Positions 26,394 to 35,747 of a stretch of 64,000 bases of DNA are shown piece after piece. Source of the DNA: CAVPFA01 sp963703655 (GTDB taxonomy: Bacteria; Actinomycetota; Acidimicrobiia; Acidimicrobiales; Bog-793); NCBI GenBank assembly GCA_963703655.1, contig CAVPFA010000003.1:930001-994000 (forward strand). Direction: 5' to 3'. A program made the position numbers and the translations under genes. Within the stretch, counting starts at the first letter, position 1, and each line of letters starts with the position of its first letter. Below the pieces are notes generated by a model that saw only the letters and a program-made list of their open reading frames with translations, was not told the origin of the DNA and made no database searches.

Positions 26394-28019
26394 GTGTCGT
26401 TGAAGGCACGCCTCATCGCTGTCCTGTGCGCGCTGGTGATCGTGGCCTTGGCGGCGACCGACGGCATCACCTATGCCTCGTTTCGCAGTTACGTCGTAGG
26501 CCAGCTCGACCAACAGCTCACGAAATCGGCGGACCTCGTAGTCCGCCAGCTCCTCGGCGCCGGCCAGTTCGGGGGCTCGCCCGGCGGCTCCGCCAATGAG
26601 TTCATAACGCCCGGCACGATGGCGGCGGAGCTGAACGCGAACGGTCAGCAGGTCGTCGCCTGGCAGTCCTGGGTCCAGACCTCGTTCCAGTCCTCGTTCG
26701 AGCCCGCGACGACATCGACTCCGGTTCTCCCTTCGACGCTCGCGACGCTTGCAGCCGGCCAGGCCGAGCCGTTCTACCGGACCGTGCCGGGCACCGGGAA
26801 GGTCCGGTCCTTCCGCGTGCTGCTCGCCAGCTTGTGCCTCCCGAACCAGAACGGTGTCTGCGTCAAGACCGGGAACGTCCTAGCAGAGGCGTTCCCGCTG
26901 ACGGCGACCGACGCGACGCTCGGCCGCCTGCTCGAGCTCGAGCTTCTGGTCAGCGCCGCCATCCTCGTTGCGCTCGCCGCGGCAACCTGGCTCGTCATCC
27001 GCATCAGCCTGCGTCCCCTCCAGAACATGGCCGACACCGCCGGCGAGATCGCCGCCGGAGACCTGAGCCAGCGCGTCGAGCAGACCGACGGCCGGACCGA
27101 GGTGGGTCGGCTCGGCAGGGCGCTCAACGTGATGCTGGGCCGCATCGAGACGGCGTTCCGGGAGCGGGAGGCGTCAGAAGCCCGGCTGCGACGCTTTGTG
27201 GCGGACGCCTCGCACGAGCTGAGGACACCTCTCACCTCGATCCGAGGCTACGCGGAGCTGTTCCAGCACGGGTTGGCCGACCGCCCCGCAGACCTCGACA
27301 CGGCGATGCGCCGGATCGACAGTGAGTCGACCCGGATGGCCGGACTCGTCGACGATCTTCTGCTCCTCGCCCGGCTCGACCAGAGGCGCCCGCTCGACCG
27401 CAAGCCGCTCGATCTCGTGGCGCTCGCGGCCGACGCTGCGGCGGACGCCCGCGTCGTCGACCCGTCCCGTACCGTGACCCTCGAGTCGCCGGCCACGTGC
27501 CCGATCATCGGCGACGAGGGTCGGCTGCGCCAGCTGCTGGGGAATCTGGTTTCGAACGTGATGGCCTACACGCCAGCCGGCAGCTCCTTCGAGATCGTCG
27601 TGTCCCTCGAGCCCTCGGATGAAACTGGTCCTTCCCGAGCCAGACTCTCGGTGGTGGACCACGGCCCAGGGATCCCGCCTGAGGCCGGCGCACTCGTCTT
27701 CGAACGCTTTTGGCGATCGGACCCAGCCCGCGCCCGAGCGCAAGGTGGCGCCGGATTGGGGCTTTCGATCGTTCTGGCGATTGCCAATGCGCACGGCGGA
27801 CGGGTCTGGCTCAGCGAAACGCCCGGGGGCGGCGCCACGTTCAGCGTCGAGCTCCCGACCGAGCCCGAGGCACAGGCGAGCCCCTGGGGCGGCGAGGAGA
27901 GCTCCTTCGATCAGCCGAATCGCGATGAGGACGACGCCGTTCAGCTCCCCGTCGCCGGCGGCGCAGCACCATTGGCGCATGCGCTCGTGGCGGACGCCGA
28001 CAGCACAGAACGCTCCTGA
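26394..28019 (+). CDS. HAMP-domain sensor histidine kinase
   Basis: A 541-residue kinase with GTG start. A first membrane helix (residues 5-25) and a second (about 182-202) flank an extracytoplasmic domain. That domain holds a cysteine pair (SLCLPNQNGVCVKTG) that could form a disulfide. HAMP follows, then HisKA with phosphorylated His in DASHELRTPLTSIRGYAE, and HATPase_c with the N box (GNLVSNVMAY), VVDHGPGIP and GGAGLGLSIV. Partner of the response regulator upstream. The C-terminal 50 residues are acidic and disordered-looking. Confidence 0.95.
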   Translation: MSLKARLIAVLCALVIVALAATDGITYASFRSYVVGQLDQQLTKSADLVVRQLLGAGQFGGSPGGSANEFITPGTMAAELNANGQQVVAWQSWVQTSFQSSFEPATTSTPVLPSTLATLAAGQAEPFYRTVPGTGKVRSFRVLLASLCLPNQNGVCVKTGNVLAEAFPLTATDATLGRLLELELLVSAAILVALAAATWLVIRISLRPLQNMADTAGEIAAGDLSQRVEQTDGRTEVGRLGRALNVMLGRIETAFREREASEARLRRFVADASHELRTPLTSIRGYAELFQHGLADRPADLDTAMRRIDSESTRMAGLVDDLLLLARLDQRRPLDRKPLDLVALAADAAADARVVDPSRTVTLESPATCPIIGDEGRLRQLLGNLVSNVMAYTPAGSSFEIVVSLEPSDETGPSRARLSVVDHGPGIPPEAGALVFERFWRSDPARARAQGGAGLGLSIVLAIANAHGGRVWLSETPGGGATFSVELPTEPEAQASPWGGEESSFDQPNRDEDDAVQLPVAGGAAPLAHALVADADSTERS

Positions 28020-28126
28020 AGCGTTCAACGCATTTCACCCCACGCAGGTTCGACCAGGGACAGTTGATGAGGCGTGCAGGGCAAGCCCTCAACTGGTCGT
28101 CGTGCCGTTCATACTCGAAAGAGAGA

Positions 28127-28633
28127 TCAGTTGTCGGCGCGATTCCCCGAGCCGCGCTCCATTATGTTTGTGTAAACGTGCTCTAGCGTCTCGGCCAATG
28201 GGAGGAGCACGTCCTCCGGGAGTCCGCGAAAGAAGACCTCTCGAACGAGCGTGACGTGTCCTCGACTTGCGTCCCGAAACCTCGCCTTTCCGCGATCCGT
28301 AACCGTTACCTCGGTGCCGCGTCTGTCGTTTGTTACTGGCCCTGTGGCGATCAATCCGCGCTCGGTCATCCGGCGCACTTGGTGGGAGGCTCGACTTCGT
28401 TCCCAGCCGATCTCGCGTGCGAGAGCAGAGATTCGGAGCCGTTGATCGGGCGCTTGGTGAAGCTTGCTCAGTACGTGGTAATCGGATAGGGAAAGGTCGC
28501 TCTCGGCAAGCAACTGGTGGTTCATCTCGTAGGTAAGTTGAAGATTGACCCGCATATATGCGAGCCACACGCGCAGCTGTTCGGCGTCAAGCTCGGGTTC
28601 CGACAGAGGTTCGTTCGGGCGAGGCTTTGCCAT
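28127..28633 (-). CDS. MarR-family transcriptional regulator
   Basis: Using ATG 28633 (MAKPRPNEPL, with GGAG just upstream) the protein has 168 residues; an in-frame start at 28696 is possible. The winged helix is clear: DYHVLSKLHQAPDQRLRISALAREIGWERSRASHQVRRMTERGLI, then a wing with DRRGTEVTVTDRG. MarR dimers typically repress neighbouring genes and release DNA on binding small phenolic or similar ligands. It follows the ester cyclase-like gene on the same strand by 78 bp and is a good candidate to bind the repeats at 29178-29218. Confidence 0.88.
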   Translation of the reverse strand: MAKPRPNEPLSEPELDAEQLRVWLAYMRVNLQLTYEMNHQLLAESDLSLSDYHVLSKLHQAPDQRLRISALAREIGWERSRASHQVRRMTERGLIATGPVTNDRRGTEVTVTDRGKARFRDASRGHVTLVREVFFRGLPEDVLLPLAETLEHVYTNIMERGSGNRADN

Positions 28634-28711
28634 GGCTCCATTCTGCGACGTTCTCTCGCTCCGCGCTCCTCGCAGAACGAGAGAACTATCTGCCAACCCA
28701 CTGGTGAACGG

Positions 28712-29155
28712 TCAAGACGCCCATGGCAGCGAGACAGCGCCGAGTTGGCTCGCGAGCGTCGCCATGTCGTCAGCCGCCCACTCCTCGCTGATCTTCCCGT
28801 CGTCTCTGACCCTGTAGATGTCAACGGCATCCCATTGGACGCTGCGCCCTGTCGCAGGGATCCCAAGCAGGTCGCCATTCTGGGTCGCCGAGACGACGAG
28901 CCGCATGACAACAAGGTCATTGCTAGCAATCAGGTCCTGCTCCTCGGCCCGCAGGTCCGGGAGTGCCCCAAGGAACCCGGTGAGCAGTGCGGTCATATTC
29001 TCGACGCCGCTGACCGTTCCCAGCGAGCCGCCGTGCCAGACCACGTCTGGGGTGAAGTATTCCCTTGCCCGATCCGGTCGGTGCCCATTGAAGACGACCT
29101 TCACGAAGTCGCGCGCCACCGCGACGCGTTGTTCAACGGTAAGTCTCTGGCTCAT
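28712..29155 (-). CDS. SnoaL-like ester cyclase / NTF2-fold protein
   Basis: A 147-residue protein of the SnoaL-like polyketide-cyclase/ester-cyclase family: a helical start (VEQRVAVARDFVKVVFNGHRPDRAREYFTPDVVWH) and the later strand-rich part QWDAVDIYRVRDDGKISEEWAADD, with the His/Asp-type pocket residues usual for the fold. Members catalyse varied aldol or hydrolase reactions and many are uncharacterised. The ATG follows GGGAG. Expression is probably controlled by the direct repeats in its promoter. Confidence 0.85.
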   Translation of the reverse strand: MSQRLTVEQRVAVARDFVKVVFNGHRPDRAREYFTPDVVWHGGSLGTVSGVENMTALLTGFLGALPDLRAEEQDLIASNDLVVMRLVVSATQNGDLLGIPATGRSVQWDAVDIYRVRDDGKISEEWAADDMATLASQLGAVSLPWAS

Positions 29156-29177
29156 ACAGCACTCCCTTCATTTGGAG

Positions 29178-29224
29178 GTAGGTGACGTGTCACTAACTGT
29201 AGGTGATACGTCACTAACAGTCAA
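29178..29224 (-). promoter_or_regulatory. promoter with tandem operator repeats upstream of the ester cyclase/MarR genes
   Basis: On the minus strand TTGACT (29219-29224) and TACAGT (29196-29201) are 17 bases apart, a good -35/-10 pair. Two 20-bp direct repeats (29178-29197 and 29199-29218, period 21 bp) cover the -10 and the spacer. Each contains a GTGA-N4-TCAC dyad, as expected of a repressor such as the nearby MarR protein. Confidence 0.75.
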
Positions 29225-29404
29225 CGGTCGACTTCGCCCCAGGACAGAACGGCACGGCAGTTCCAACAAGAGACGACCGCCCCAGAAGTAGCGACCTCGA
29301 GGCGAGGTGACCCCCCGGCGGAACGCGCCACGGCCGCCCCTTCGCCCGTGGGCCTGGGCGTCGGGACGGCCGTCACGGTAGTCGTCCGGGGGGAAGCGAA
29401 GATC

Positions 29405-30799
29405 CTATGCGGGCGGCGCCGCTATCAGTGTGACACTCACGGTCTGGGTACCACCATTTGTATTCTCGAATGTGACCGTTGCGCGGTCACCCGCACGCTG
29501 TTCGTGAATGAGGGTCGCCAACCTCTCCATTGTGGGAGTCGCGTGGCCGTTGAAGGCGACGATAACGTCACCGGACTCGAGGCCGGCTCGTGCGGCCGGC
29601 GTCCCGAGCTGGACGTACTCGAGCCCGGCGCCCGACGCGGGTCCCGAGCCCTGCAGGGAGACCGTCTCTCCGGCGATCCCCAGGAAGGCCTCGGCGCCGA
29701 TCACGATCCCATTGCCGCTCTTGCCCTGTTCGATGTTGTTCGCGACCTGAAGCACCCGGTTGATCGGCAACGCGAAACTTATCGTCGAGGTGGGCCCGTC
29801 CGTGCTGGCTGCAGCCGTGTTCATGCCGATGACATCACCGGACGAGTCGATCAACGGACCGCCGGAGTTCCCCGGCTGGATCAGAGCGTCCGTCTGGATG
29901 ACGCCTGTCAAGGTCTCGCTCGCTCCGGTCTCGTCGCCGGCGTTGATCGTCCGGCCGAGCGCCGTGACGGCCCCGCTTGTGACCGTAGACGGGAAGCCTT
30001 GGCCACCCGCGTTGCCGATGGCCACCACCGAGGTACCGATCTGAACAGAGGACGAGTTGCCGAACTTCACCGTCGGCAGTCCGCTGACGCCGCTCAGTTG
30101 TAGGACTGCCACGTCGGCTCCGGCATCGGTGCCGACGACGGTTGCGGTGTAGGTGCCGCGGTTGAGAACGGCGACCCTGATGGCGGTCGCCCCTTCGACG
30201 ACGTGGTTGTTGGTGATGATCTCGCCCGTGGGCGTGGAGATGATGCCTGTCCCCTCGCCCAGGTTGGTATCGATGTCGACGACGGCGGGGTCGACCTCAG
30301 CGGCTATCTGGCCGGTCGTGAGCGATTTGCCGGCCGGAGACGAGGCCAGGGCTCCCGGCGTCGAGCCCTGGTTGTGCCCGAGTGCGTAGGCGATCCCGGC
30401 GCCGGCCCCGGCGCCGGCGAAAATGAGCACCGCCGCAGCGAGGGCAGCTAGCCTCCGGCCCCGCCTCGGAGTCCCCGGTTCGGCTGGCGAGCCGTAGCTC
30501 CCTGGGTCGTAGCCGCCGGGCTCGAAAACACCGGGTTCCCACCCGCCCTGGCCGGAACCGCCGGGGCCCGAACTGCCCGGCCCGGAACTGCCCGACGCGT
30601 AGCCGCCAGGCCCGTAGCCGCCCGGCCCGAAACCGCCGGCCATGTAGTCATACTGTCGGTAACCGCCTGGGGTCTCTTCGCCAGGCGCCGAGTCGGCCGG
30701 AGTGGGCAGGGTCCAGGTCGGCTGGTCCGGCTCCATCGGCTCCGGCGACTCGGCTTCGTTGGATGGACGTTCCTGCTGGTCGTCTTCTCGCTCGTCCAT
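29405..30799 (-). CDS. HtrA/DegP-like membrane-anchored serine protease with PDZ domain
   Basis: From ATG 30799 (six bases after GGAGGT) the protein has 464 residues. Residues 1-110 are acidic then Gly/Pro/Tyr-rich with GPGGYGPGGYASG-type repeats, presumably cytosolic and disordered. A membrane helix (about 115-138) is followed by a trypsin-like domain with His in TNNHVVEG, Asp in AGADVAVLQL and Ser in PGNSGGPL. A C-terminal PDZ domain reads GLEYVQLGTPAARAGLESGDVIVAFNG. Such proteases handle misfolded envelope proteins. Confidence 0.94.
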   Translation of the reverse strand: MDEREDDQQERPSNEAESPEPMEPDQPTWTLPTPADSAPGEETPGGYRQYDYMAGGFGPGGYGPGGYASGSSGPGSSGPGGSGQGGWEPGVFEPGGYDPGSYGSPAEPGTPRRGRRLAALAAAVLIFAGAGAGAGIAYALGHNQGSTPGALASSPAGKSLTTGQIAAEVDPAVVDIDTNLGEGTGIISTPTGEIITNNHVVEGATAIRVAVLNRGTYTATVVGTDAGADVAVLQLSGVSGLPTVKFGNSSSVQIGTSVVAIGNAGGQGFPSTVTSGAVTALGRTINAGDETGASETLTGVIQTDALIQPGNSGGPLIDSSGDVIGMNTAAASTDGPTSTISFALPINRVLQVANNIEQGKSGNGIVIGAEAFLGIAGETVSLQGSGPASGAGLEYVQLGTPAARAGLESGDVIVAFNGHATPTMERLATLIHEQRAGDRATVTFENTNGGTQTVSVTLIAAPPA

Positions 30800-30998
30800 C
30801 ACTTCACCTCCGGTCGGGCGCTCGCTCGAGCGCAAGGGCAGGTTGCCCCTCGATGCAGAGCTCGCCTCGTGGCGGCTCGAACATCGATCCCGATCATGCG
30901 ACCTGGTACTCAGTTCTGCCTCAGTAGGAACTGTGAACCCCCTGTGAGTATTTCCGCGCTCTCGAGCAAGGCTCCGGGTTGGTGGTCAGCAAGCCGAG

Positions 30999-32561
30999 TC
31001 AGTCGTAGGTGGCCTCGATGCGCCAGTGTCCCCTTTCGACGATGAGCAGGTGCGCCGACCCATCCTCTAGCAGCACCTGCAAACGGGCCCGCCTGCGTGC
31101 AGCCTCGGGATCCCACCACCGCTCGTCCGCCGGCCATGGGCCCGCCCAGCCCGCGATCGCGATGGACGAGCTGCCGGCGACCGCCAAGCTCAGCCGGGAA
31201 GGAACCGCCGTACATCGCCCGCGCCCGGTGACCCCCACCGCTGCCCCGTCGGGCCCGAGGACCTCGACAAGAACTGGCGTTGGGTGGACGAGCGCCGGAG
31301 ACGGAGGCGGGAGTCGGCCAGGCCAAGGGGGCGCCTCTCGCACGGCTTCACGTTCCTCACCCCAGGGCACGAGGCGTATCTGTTCGCCGGGCCCCCTCCC
31401 ACCCGAGCGCGCCGCGATGAGGACAGCCTCATGGCCGAGAAGGCCCTGGACCCGCGCCAGTCCCCGGTCCACTTGCCGGCTTGCCTCGGCTACACCTCCT
31501 TCGAAGTCCAGTTGTCGTCCGTCATCGGGCACCGCTTCGCCGACCGTGAGCCGCAAAAGGGTGACACCGGCGGTGGGAGCGGCGATCACCGGACCCTGCA
31601 GCCATCCCTCGAGCTGCCAGCGGACCCGGTCCACAATGGCTCGGGCTGTGAAAGGACGGTCCCCCCTCCACCAACGCTGCAGTGACTCGCCATGCTCGGT
31701 CTCCGCCTCGACCAGCAATTGGGTGGCGGCGAGCCCATGAGGAGCGAGGCGGCCGATGAGGTCGTCGGCAAGCCCCACGGCATGAAAGGCGAGAGCATCC
31801 GCTCGGTCGACGGGCGGGTCGAACTCCCGGCAAGCCATGAGGTCCGGTGGGGGATCCCCGAGGACGAGCGGTCGCTCGTCGAGACCCTGGGCCAGCCGGT
31901 GCGCAGAGTCTCCTCCTGCCCCGAATCGTGCCTGCACGTCACCTTGGTCCAACTCGGCAAATTCGCCCAACGTGCGGATCCCGAGCCGTCGGAGCAGGTC
32001 GGCGAGTACGGGAAGGCCGAGCACCTCGACCGGGAAGTGGCCGAGCCACTCCCTCGTCGCACCACGAGGCACGATCACGCCTTCGCGCGCGGCGAGTCGT
32101 GCCGCGAACGGCCCGTCGGCGATCCCCACCCGGCACGGCGGCTCCGGGGCTGCAGCTCCGGCCGCGGCGGCGACGGCGGCGACGGCCGTACCCGCGGCGC
32201 TACAGACCTGCTCGGCAAGCGAGGCCTCCCCGCCGAAGTAACGAGCGGGAGCTCGAGCAGGTAGGGCACAGGCTCCTGGCATGGTGACTTCCACTCGGGG
32301 AGTGAAGGCTGCGACCGCTACGACGACATGTTCAAAACTGCGCGCGTCGCGCCCTTCCTCCTCCCCCACTACGACGAGCTCCGGGCAGCATGCTTGGGCT
32401 TCCCTACGACGCTGCCCGAGACGCACCCCCTCGGATCGGGCGGAGGGGGAGGCGGCGACCACCCGGTTGGTGGAGACGACCACGGCCGGCCGGTCGGCGA
32501 GTCCGGCGGCAACGAGCGGCCAGTCGGGGCACCAGACGACGAGGGTGCGAACCGGGGACAT
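30999..32561 (-). CDS. imuB: ImuB, catalytically silent Y-family polymerase-like mutasome protein
   Basis: From ATG 32561 (MSPVRTLVVWCPDWPLVAAG) the protein has 520 residues. The fold is Y-family (little-finger and helix-hairpin parts include LADLLRRLGIRTLGEFAELDQGDVQARFG). The catalytic DxD-type N-terminal motif is replaced by VWCPDWP, as expected for ImuB, which serves as an adaptor joining DnaE2, ImuA' and the beta clamp. It begins 8 bp after the imuA' stop, so the two are one operon. The further upstream open frame overlaps imuA' and is not used. Confidence 0.92.
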   Translation of the reverse strand: MSPVRTLVVWCPDWPLVAAGLADRPAVVVSTNRVVAASPSARSEGVRLGQRRREAQACCPELVVVGEEEGRDARSFEHVVVAVAAFTPRVEVTMPGACALPARAPARYFGGEASLAEQVCSAAGTAVAAVAAAAGAAAPEPPCRVGIADGPFAARLAAREGVIVPRGATREWLGHFPVEVLGLPVLADLLRRLGIRTLGEFAELDQGDVQARFGAGGDSAHRLAQGLDERPLVLGDPPPDLMACREFDPPVDRADALAFHAVGLADDLIGRLAPHGLAATQLLVEAETEHGESLQRWWRGDRPFTARAIVDRVRWQLEGWLQGPVIAAPTAGVTLLRLTVGEAVPDDGRQLDFEGGVAEASRQVDRGLARVQGLLGHEAVLIAARSGGRGPGEQIRLVPWGEEREAVREAPPWPGRLPPPSPALVHPTPVLVEVLGPDGAAVGVTGRGRCTAVPSRLSLAVAGSSSIAIAGWAGPWPADERWWDPEAARRRARLQVLLEDGSAHLLIVERGHWRIEATYD

Positions 32562-32569
32562 CAAGAACC

Positions 32570-33457
32570 TCAATCCGGAAGCCGCAGCAGGCCCCGTCTC
32601 GGTCGGCTGGCCGAGCCCCGCCCGCTGACCTCGGCCTCGAGTTGCCGGGAGCTGAGCAGACCGTGGCCACGTCCCAGCCCCGACCAGCTCGAGGTCCTCA
32701 CGGCACAACGAAGGTCCGAGGGGCCGGGCCAACGCTCCACGACCCGGCCCGGTCGCGCGGGGCCACCGGGGCCGAGCCCACCGGGGCCGAGCCCACCGGG
32801 GACGAGCCTTTTCACAACCCCGGCAGGAGAGGTCGCTGCGTCGAGTACGAGCAAGGTCGAACAGCGCTCCCTCGCGCGAGCAGCCAGCCTCCTAGCGTCG
32901 GTGGGTCGCACGGGGGCGTCAGGAGCGAGACACACGAGATCGACGGTCTCGATCAGTGTCGCGACGACGCTTTGCCAGCGGCCTTCCGGGCCAGGGTGAG
33001 GGACGAGGACGAGACGGCTGAGATCGGCCCCCAGCTCGGCAGCTGCTGCTAACCCGAGCGCTGGTAGGCCGGCAACCGCGCACCAGTACCCCTGAGACGA
33101 TGTTCCCGCGAGCAGGCAGAGGAGCAGGCTCGTCAATCCCGGAGCCGGGCTTGCCTCGGCTGAGGTGGGCCCTGACGCGCCCCGAGCAGAGCCGAGCGGC
33201 GTGCCCGGCGGAATCGTCGGCGACGTGCCCGGCGTCGTCGTCGGCCCGAGCAGGACCGTGCCACCTCTTGGGAGCCCGCCGCCTGGGAACAGCCCGGCCA
33301 ACTCCGGGAGAACCGGCAGAATTCGTTCGGCCGGCAACGGCCCTTGTACTGGACGGGGACGGGGGCCGCCTGGGGCCAAGTGACCCGCTAAAGCGGGCCC
33401 GGCGGGCAGCCGGGCACCGGGCAGAGACGGCGCCTCCGCAAGACTGTACGTGGCCAT
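32570..33457 (-). CDS. imuA': ImuA', RecA-like mutasome protein
   Basis: From ATG 33457 (MATYSLAEAPSLPGARLPAG) the protein has 295 residues. The RecA-like core is degenerate: LAGLFPGGGLPRGGTVLLGP stands where the Walker A would be, then SLLLCLLAGTSSQGYWCAVAGLPALGLAAAAELGADLSRLVLV. A GLGPGG-type tandem repeat occurs near residues 225-240. In actinobacteria ImuA' works with ImuB and DnaE2 in SOS mutagenesis. An SOS box lies 10 bp upstream. Starting at 33634 would read through that operator, so I reject it. Confidence 0.88.
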   Translation of the reverse strand: MATYSLAEAPSLPGARLPAGPALAGHLAPGGPRPRPVQGPLPAERILPVLPELAGLFPGGGLPRGGTVLLGPTTTPGTSPTIPPGTPLGSARGASGPTSAEASPAPGLTSLLLCLLAGTSSQGYWCAVAGLPALGLAAAAELGADLSRLVLVPHPGPEGRWQSVVATLIETVDLVCLAPDAPVRPTDARRLAARARERCSTLLVLDAATSPAGVVKRLVPGGLGPGGLGPGGPARPGRVVERWPGPSDLRCAVRTSSWSGLGRGHGLLSSRQLEAEVSGRGSASRPRRGLLRLPD

Positions 33458-33466
33458 GACCGAGTA

Positions 33467-33484
33467 TACGAACATATGTTCGTT
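33467..33484 (-). promoter_or_regulatory. SOS box (LexA operator) of imuA'-imuB
   Basis: TACGAACATATGTTCGTT contains the 16-bp palindrome ACGAACATATGTTCGT and matches the dnaE2 box over 17 bases. It ends 10 bp before the imuA' ATG, so bound LexA would block the promoter or transcription start. Confidence 0.92.
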
Positions 33485-33559
33485 TCGCAAACCCGCTCGC
33501 TGCGCGCTGTCGCTGCCCGGTCCTTGGCCGAGTGAGGGCGGACCGAGGCCCCCGAGCCA

Positions 33560-34105
33560 GTGGCAAAATCGGCCATGGCCGTCTCGGTGCGCCAAGCAGA
33601 AATGGCCGACGCCGGTGCAATCGCATCCTTGCACGTCCGGTCCTGGCAGGCCGGCTACGCGGGACTGATCTCGAGCGACTTCCTCCGCGGCTTGGACTTG
33701 GATCTCCCGCAGCGGACGACGCGCTGGCAGACGCAGATCCTCGGCGCGGAACCAGAGGGTACCTTCGTGCTCGTCGGCGAGATCGAAGGCGAGGTGGCGG
33801 GCTGGCTGACCGGCGGGCCCTGCCGGGACGAGGGCTCCGACGTCTCACTGCTCGGCGAGGTGTACGGGTGCTACGTCGACCCCGGCCACTGGCGCCAGGG
33901 GGTCGGAGGCGCGCTGATGACGGCCGCGCTCGAGCGCCTGGCTCGAGCCGGATATCCCGAGGCCGTGCTGTGGGTACTGGTCGACAATCCCCGAGCCCGC
34001 GCCTTTTATGAACGGCACGGTTGGCTTTCCGACGGCGCCCGCAAGTTCTTCGAGGTAGCCGGCGAACGCTACCCCGAAGTGCGTTACCGCCGCTCCCTGC
34101 CTTGA
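33560..34105 (+). CDS. GNAT-family N-acetyltransferase
   Basis: A 181-residue acetyltransferase (GTG 33560; ATG 33575 is an alternative that starts MAVSVRQAEMADAGAIA). The acetyl-CoA-binding segment reads LGEVYGCYVDPGHWRQGVGGALMTAALERL, followed by AVLWVLVDNPRARAFYERHGW, the standard GNAT motif order. The acceptor substrate is unknown. It is divergent from imuA', with the imu SOS box in the shared 102-bp spacer. Confidence 0.92.
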   Translation: MAKSAMAVSVRQAEMADAGAIASLHVRSWQAGYAGLISSDFLRGLDLDLPQRTTRWQTQILGAEPEGTFVLVGEIEGEVAGWLTGGPCRDEGSDVSLLGEVYGCYVDPGHWRQGVGGALMTAALERLARAGYPEAVLWVLVDNPRARAFYERHGWLSDGARKFFEVAGERYPEVRYRRSLP

Positions 34106-34145
34106 GCATGCCGCGCCCCCACGACACCTCGACCGGCAACGGGCT

Positions 34146-35747
34146 CTAGGCGAGGGCGACCAGGTCGCCGAGGTCGTCGCTCCAGGTGTCCTCGACGCCT
34201 TCGGGCATGAGGACAACCCGTTCGGGCGACAAGGCCTCCACCGCGCCGGGGTCGTGGGTGACCAGCACGATCGCACCAGCGTAGGTGCGCAGTGCCTTCA
34301 GCACCTCACCCCGGCTCGAGGGGTCCAGGTTGTTCGTCGGCTCGTCCAAGAGCAGCACGTTCGCCGCGGACACCACGAGGGTCGCGAGGGCGAGGCGTGT
34401 CTTCTCCCCGCCCGACAGGGTGCCCGCCAGCTGGTCGATGCGCGCCCCACCGAACAGAAACGACCCCAGGATGCGCCGAAGCTCCGCATCGGTGACCGCC
34501 GGCGGTGCGTTGTGCCGAACGTTCTCGTACACGCTGCGCCCGGGATCCAGCGTCTCGTGCTCCTGGGCGTAATAGCCCAGCTGGAGGCCGTGCCCGGCGA
34601 CGACCTCGCCGGCGTCCGGCCGCTCGATCCCCGACAGCACCCGCAGCAGCGTCGTCTTCCCCGCGCCGTTGAGCCCGAGAATGACCACCCGGCTGCCGCG
34701 GTCGACCGCGAGGTCCACACCCGAGAACACCTCGAGCGAGCCGTAGGACTTGGTGAGCCCGGTCGCGCTGAGCGGGGTCCGGCCGCACGGCGACGGGGCT
34801 GGAAAGCGCAGCCTGGCCACCCTGTCTGCCACGCGAACGTCCTCGAGCCCTTCGGTGAGCCGCGCGGCGCGACGGTCAAGGTTGTGGGCCATCCGCGCCT
34901 TGGTCGCCTTGGCCCGCATACGGTCGGCCTGCGCCTTGAGCTCGACGACCTTGCGCTCGGTGTTCGTCCGTTCGTGCCGCCGCCTCCGCTCGTCGGTCGC
35001 CAGCTGCTCGAGGTACGCCTTCCACCCGAGGCGGTACACGTCGAGCTGGCTTCGCGTCGCGTCGAGGTGGAACACCTTGTTGACGACCGAGTCCAGCAGG
35101 TCGCCGTCGTGGCTGATCACCATCAGCCCGCCGTCGTGGGCTCGGAGAAAGTTGCGCAGCCACGCGATCGAGTCTGCGTCTAGATGGTTCGTCGGCTCGT
35201 CCAAGATGAGCGTCGGAGCGCCCGAGAACAGCACGCGGGCCAGCTCCACCCTGCGGCGCTGGCCTCCCGAGAGAGTCCCGAGCGGCTGAGTGAGCACCCT
35301 TTCGGGAAGTCCCAGGCTGGAGGCGATCGAGCCCGCCTGGGCCTCCGCCGCCCACCCGCCGAGCAGGTGGAACTGCTCCTCGAGCCGGCCGTAGCGCTTG
35401 AGGATGCGGTCCCTGTGCTCGGCGTCACCCCGGCCCATGTCGGTGCGGGCGGCCTGCAGCTCGTTGACGATTCGGCCGAGCCCTCTCGCTTCCAGGATCC
35501 TGTCCTGTGCGATGACCGTCAGGTCACCGGTGCGGGGATCCTGGGGCAGGTAGGCGACCGGAACGGAACGTCGTACCGACCCGGCGGACGGGAGGGCCTC
35601 GCCGGCGAGGACCTTGGCGAGGGTCGTCTTGCCCGCCCCGTTGCGCCCGACGAGACCGATCCGATCCCCGGGCGCGACCTGGAAGGTCACCGGCTCGAGG
35701 AGCTGGCGACCGCCGGCGGTGAGCTCGAGGTCGGTGGCGGTGATCAT
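34146..35747 (-). CDS. ABC-F family ATP-binding protein
   Basis: A 533-residue soluble protein with two ABC domains and no membrane part. Walker A motifs are GRNGAGKTTLAKVL and GLNGAGKTTLLRVL; signatures are LSGGQRRRVELARVL and LSGGEKTRLALATLV; Walker B sequences end in DEPTNHLD and DEPTNNLD. A linker rich in charged residues (RRRHERTNTERKVVELKAQADRMRAKATKARMAHN) joins the halves. ABC-F proteins act on the ribosome in translation rescue or antibiotic protection; which role applies here is not decidable. Confidence 0.95.
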   Translation of the reverse strand: MITATDLELTAGGRQLLEPVTFQVAPGDRIGLVGRNGAGKTTLAKVLAGEALPSAGSVRRSVPVAYLPQDPRTGDLTVIAQDRILEARGLGRIVNELQAARTDMGRGDAEHRDRILKRYGRLEEQFHLLGGWAAEAQAGSIASSLGLPERVLTQPLGTLSGGQRRRVELARVLFSGAPTLILDEPTNHLDADSIAWLRNFLRAHDGGLMVISHDGDLLDSVVNKVFHLDATRSQLDVYRLGWKAYLEQLATDERRRRHERTNTERKVVELKAQADRMRAKATKARMAHNLDRRAARLTEGLEDVRVADRVARLRFPAPSPCGRTPLSATGLTKSYGSLEVFSGVDLAVDRGSRVVILGLNGAGKTTLLRVLSGIERPDAGEVVAGHGLQLGYYAQEHETLDPGRSVYENVRHNAPPAVTDAELRRILGSFLFGGARIDQLAGTLSGGEKTRLALATLVVSAANVLLLDEPTNNLDPSSRGEVLKALRTYAGAIVLVTHDPGAVEALSPERVVLMPEGVEDTWSDDLGDLVALA

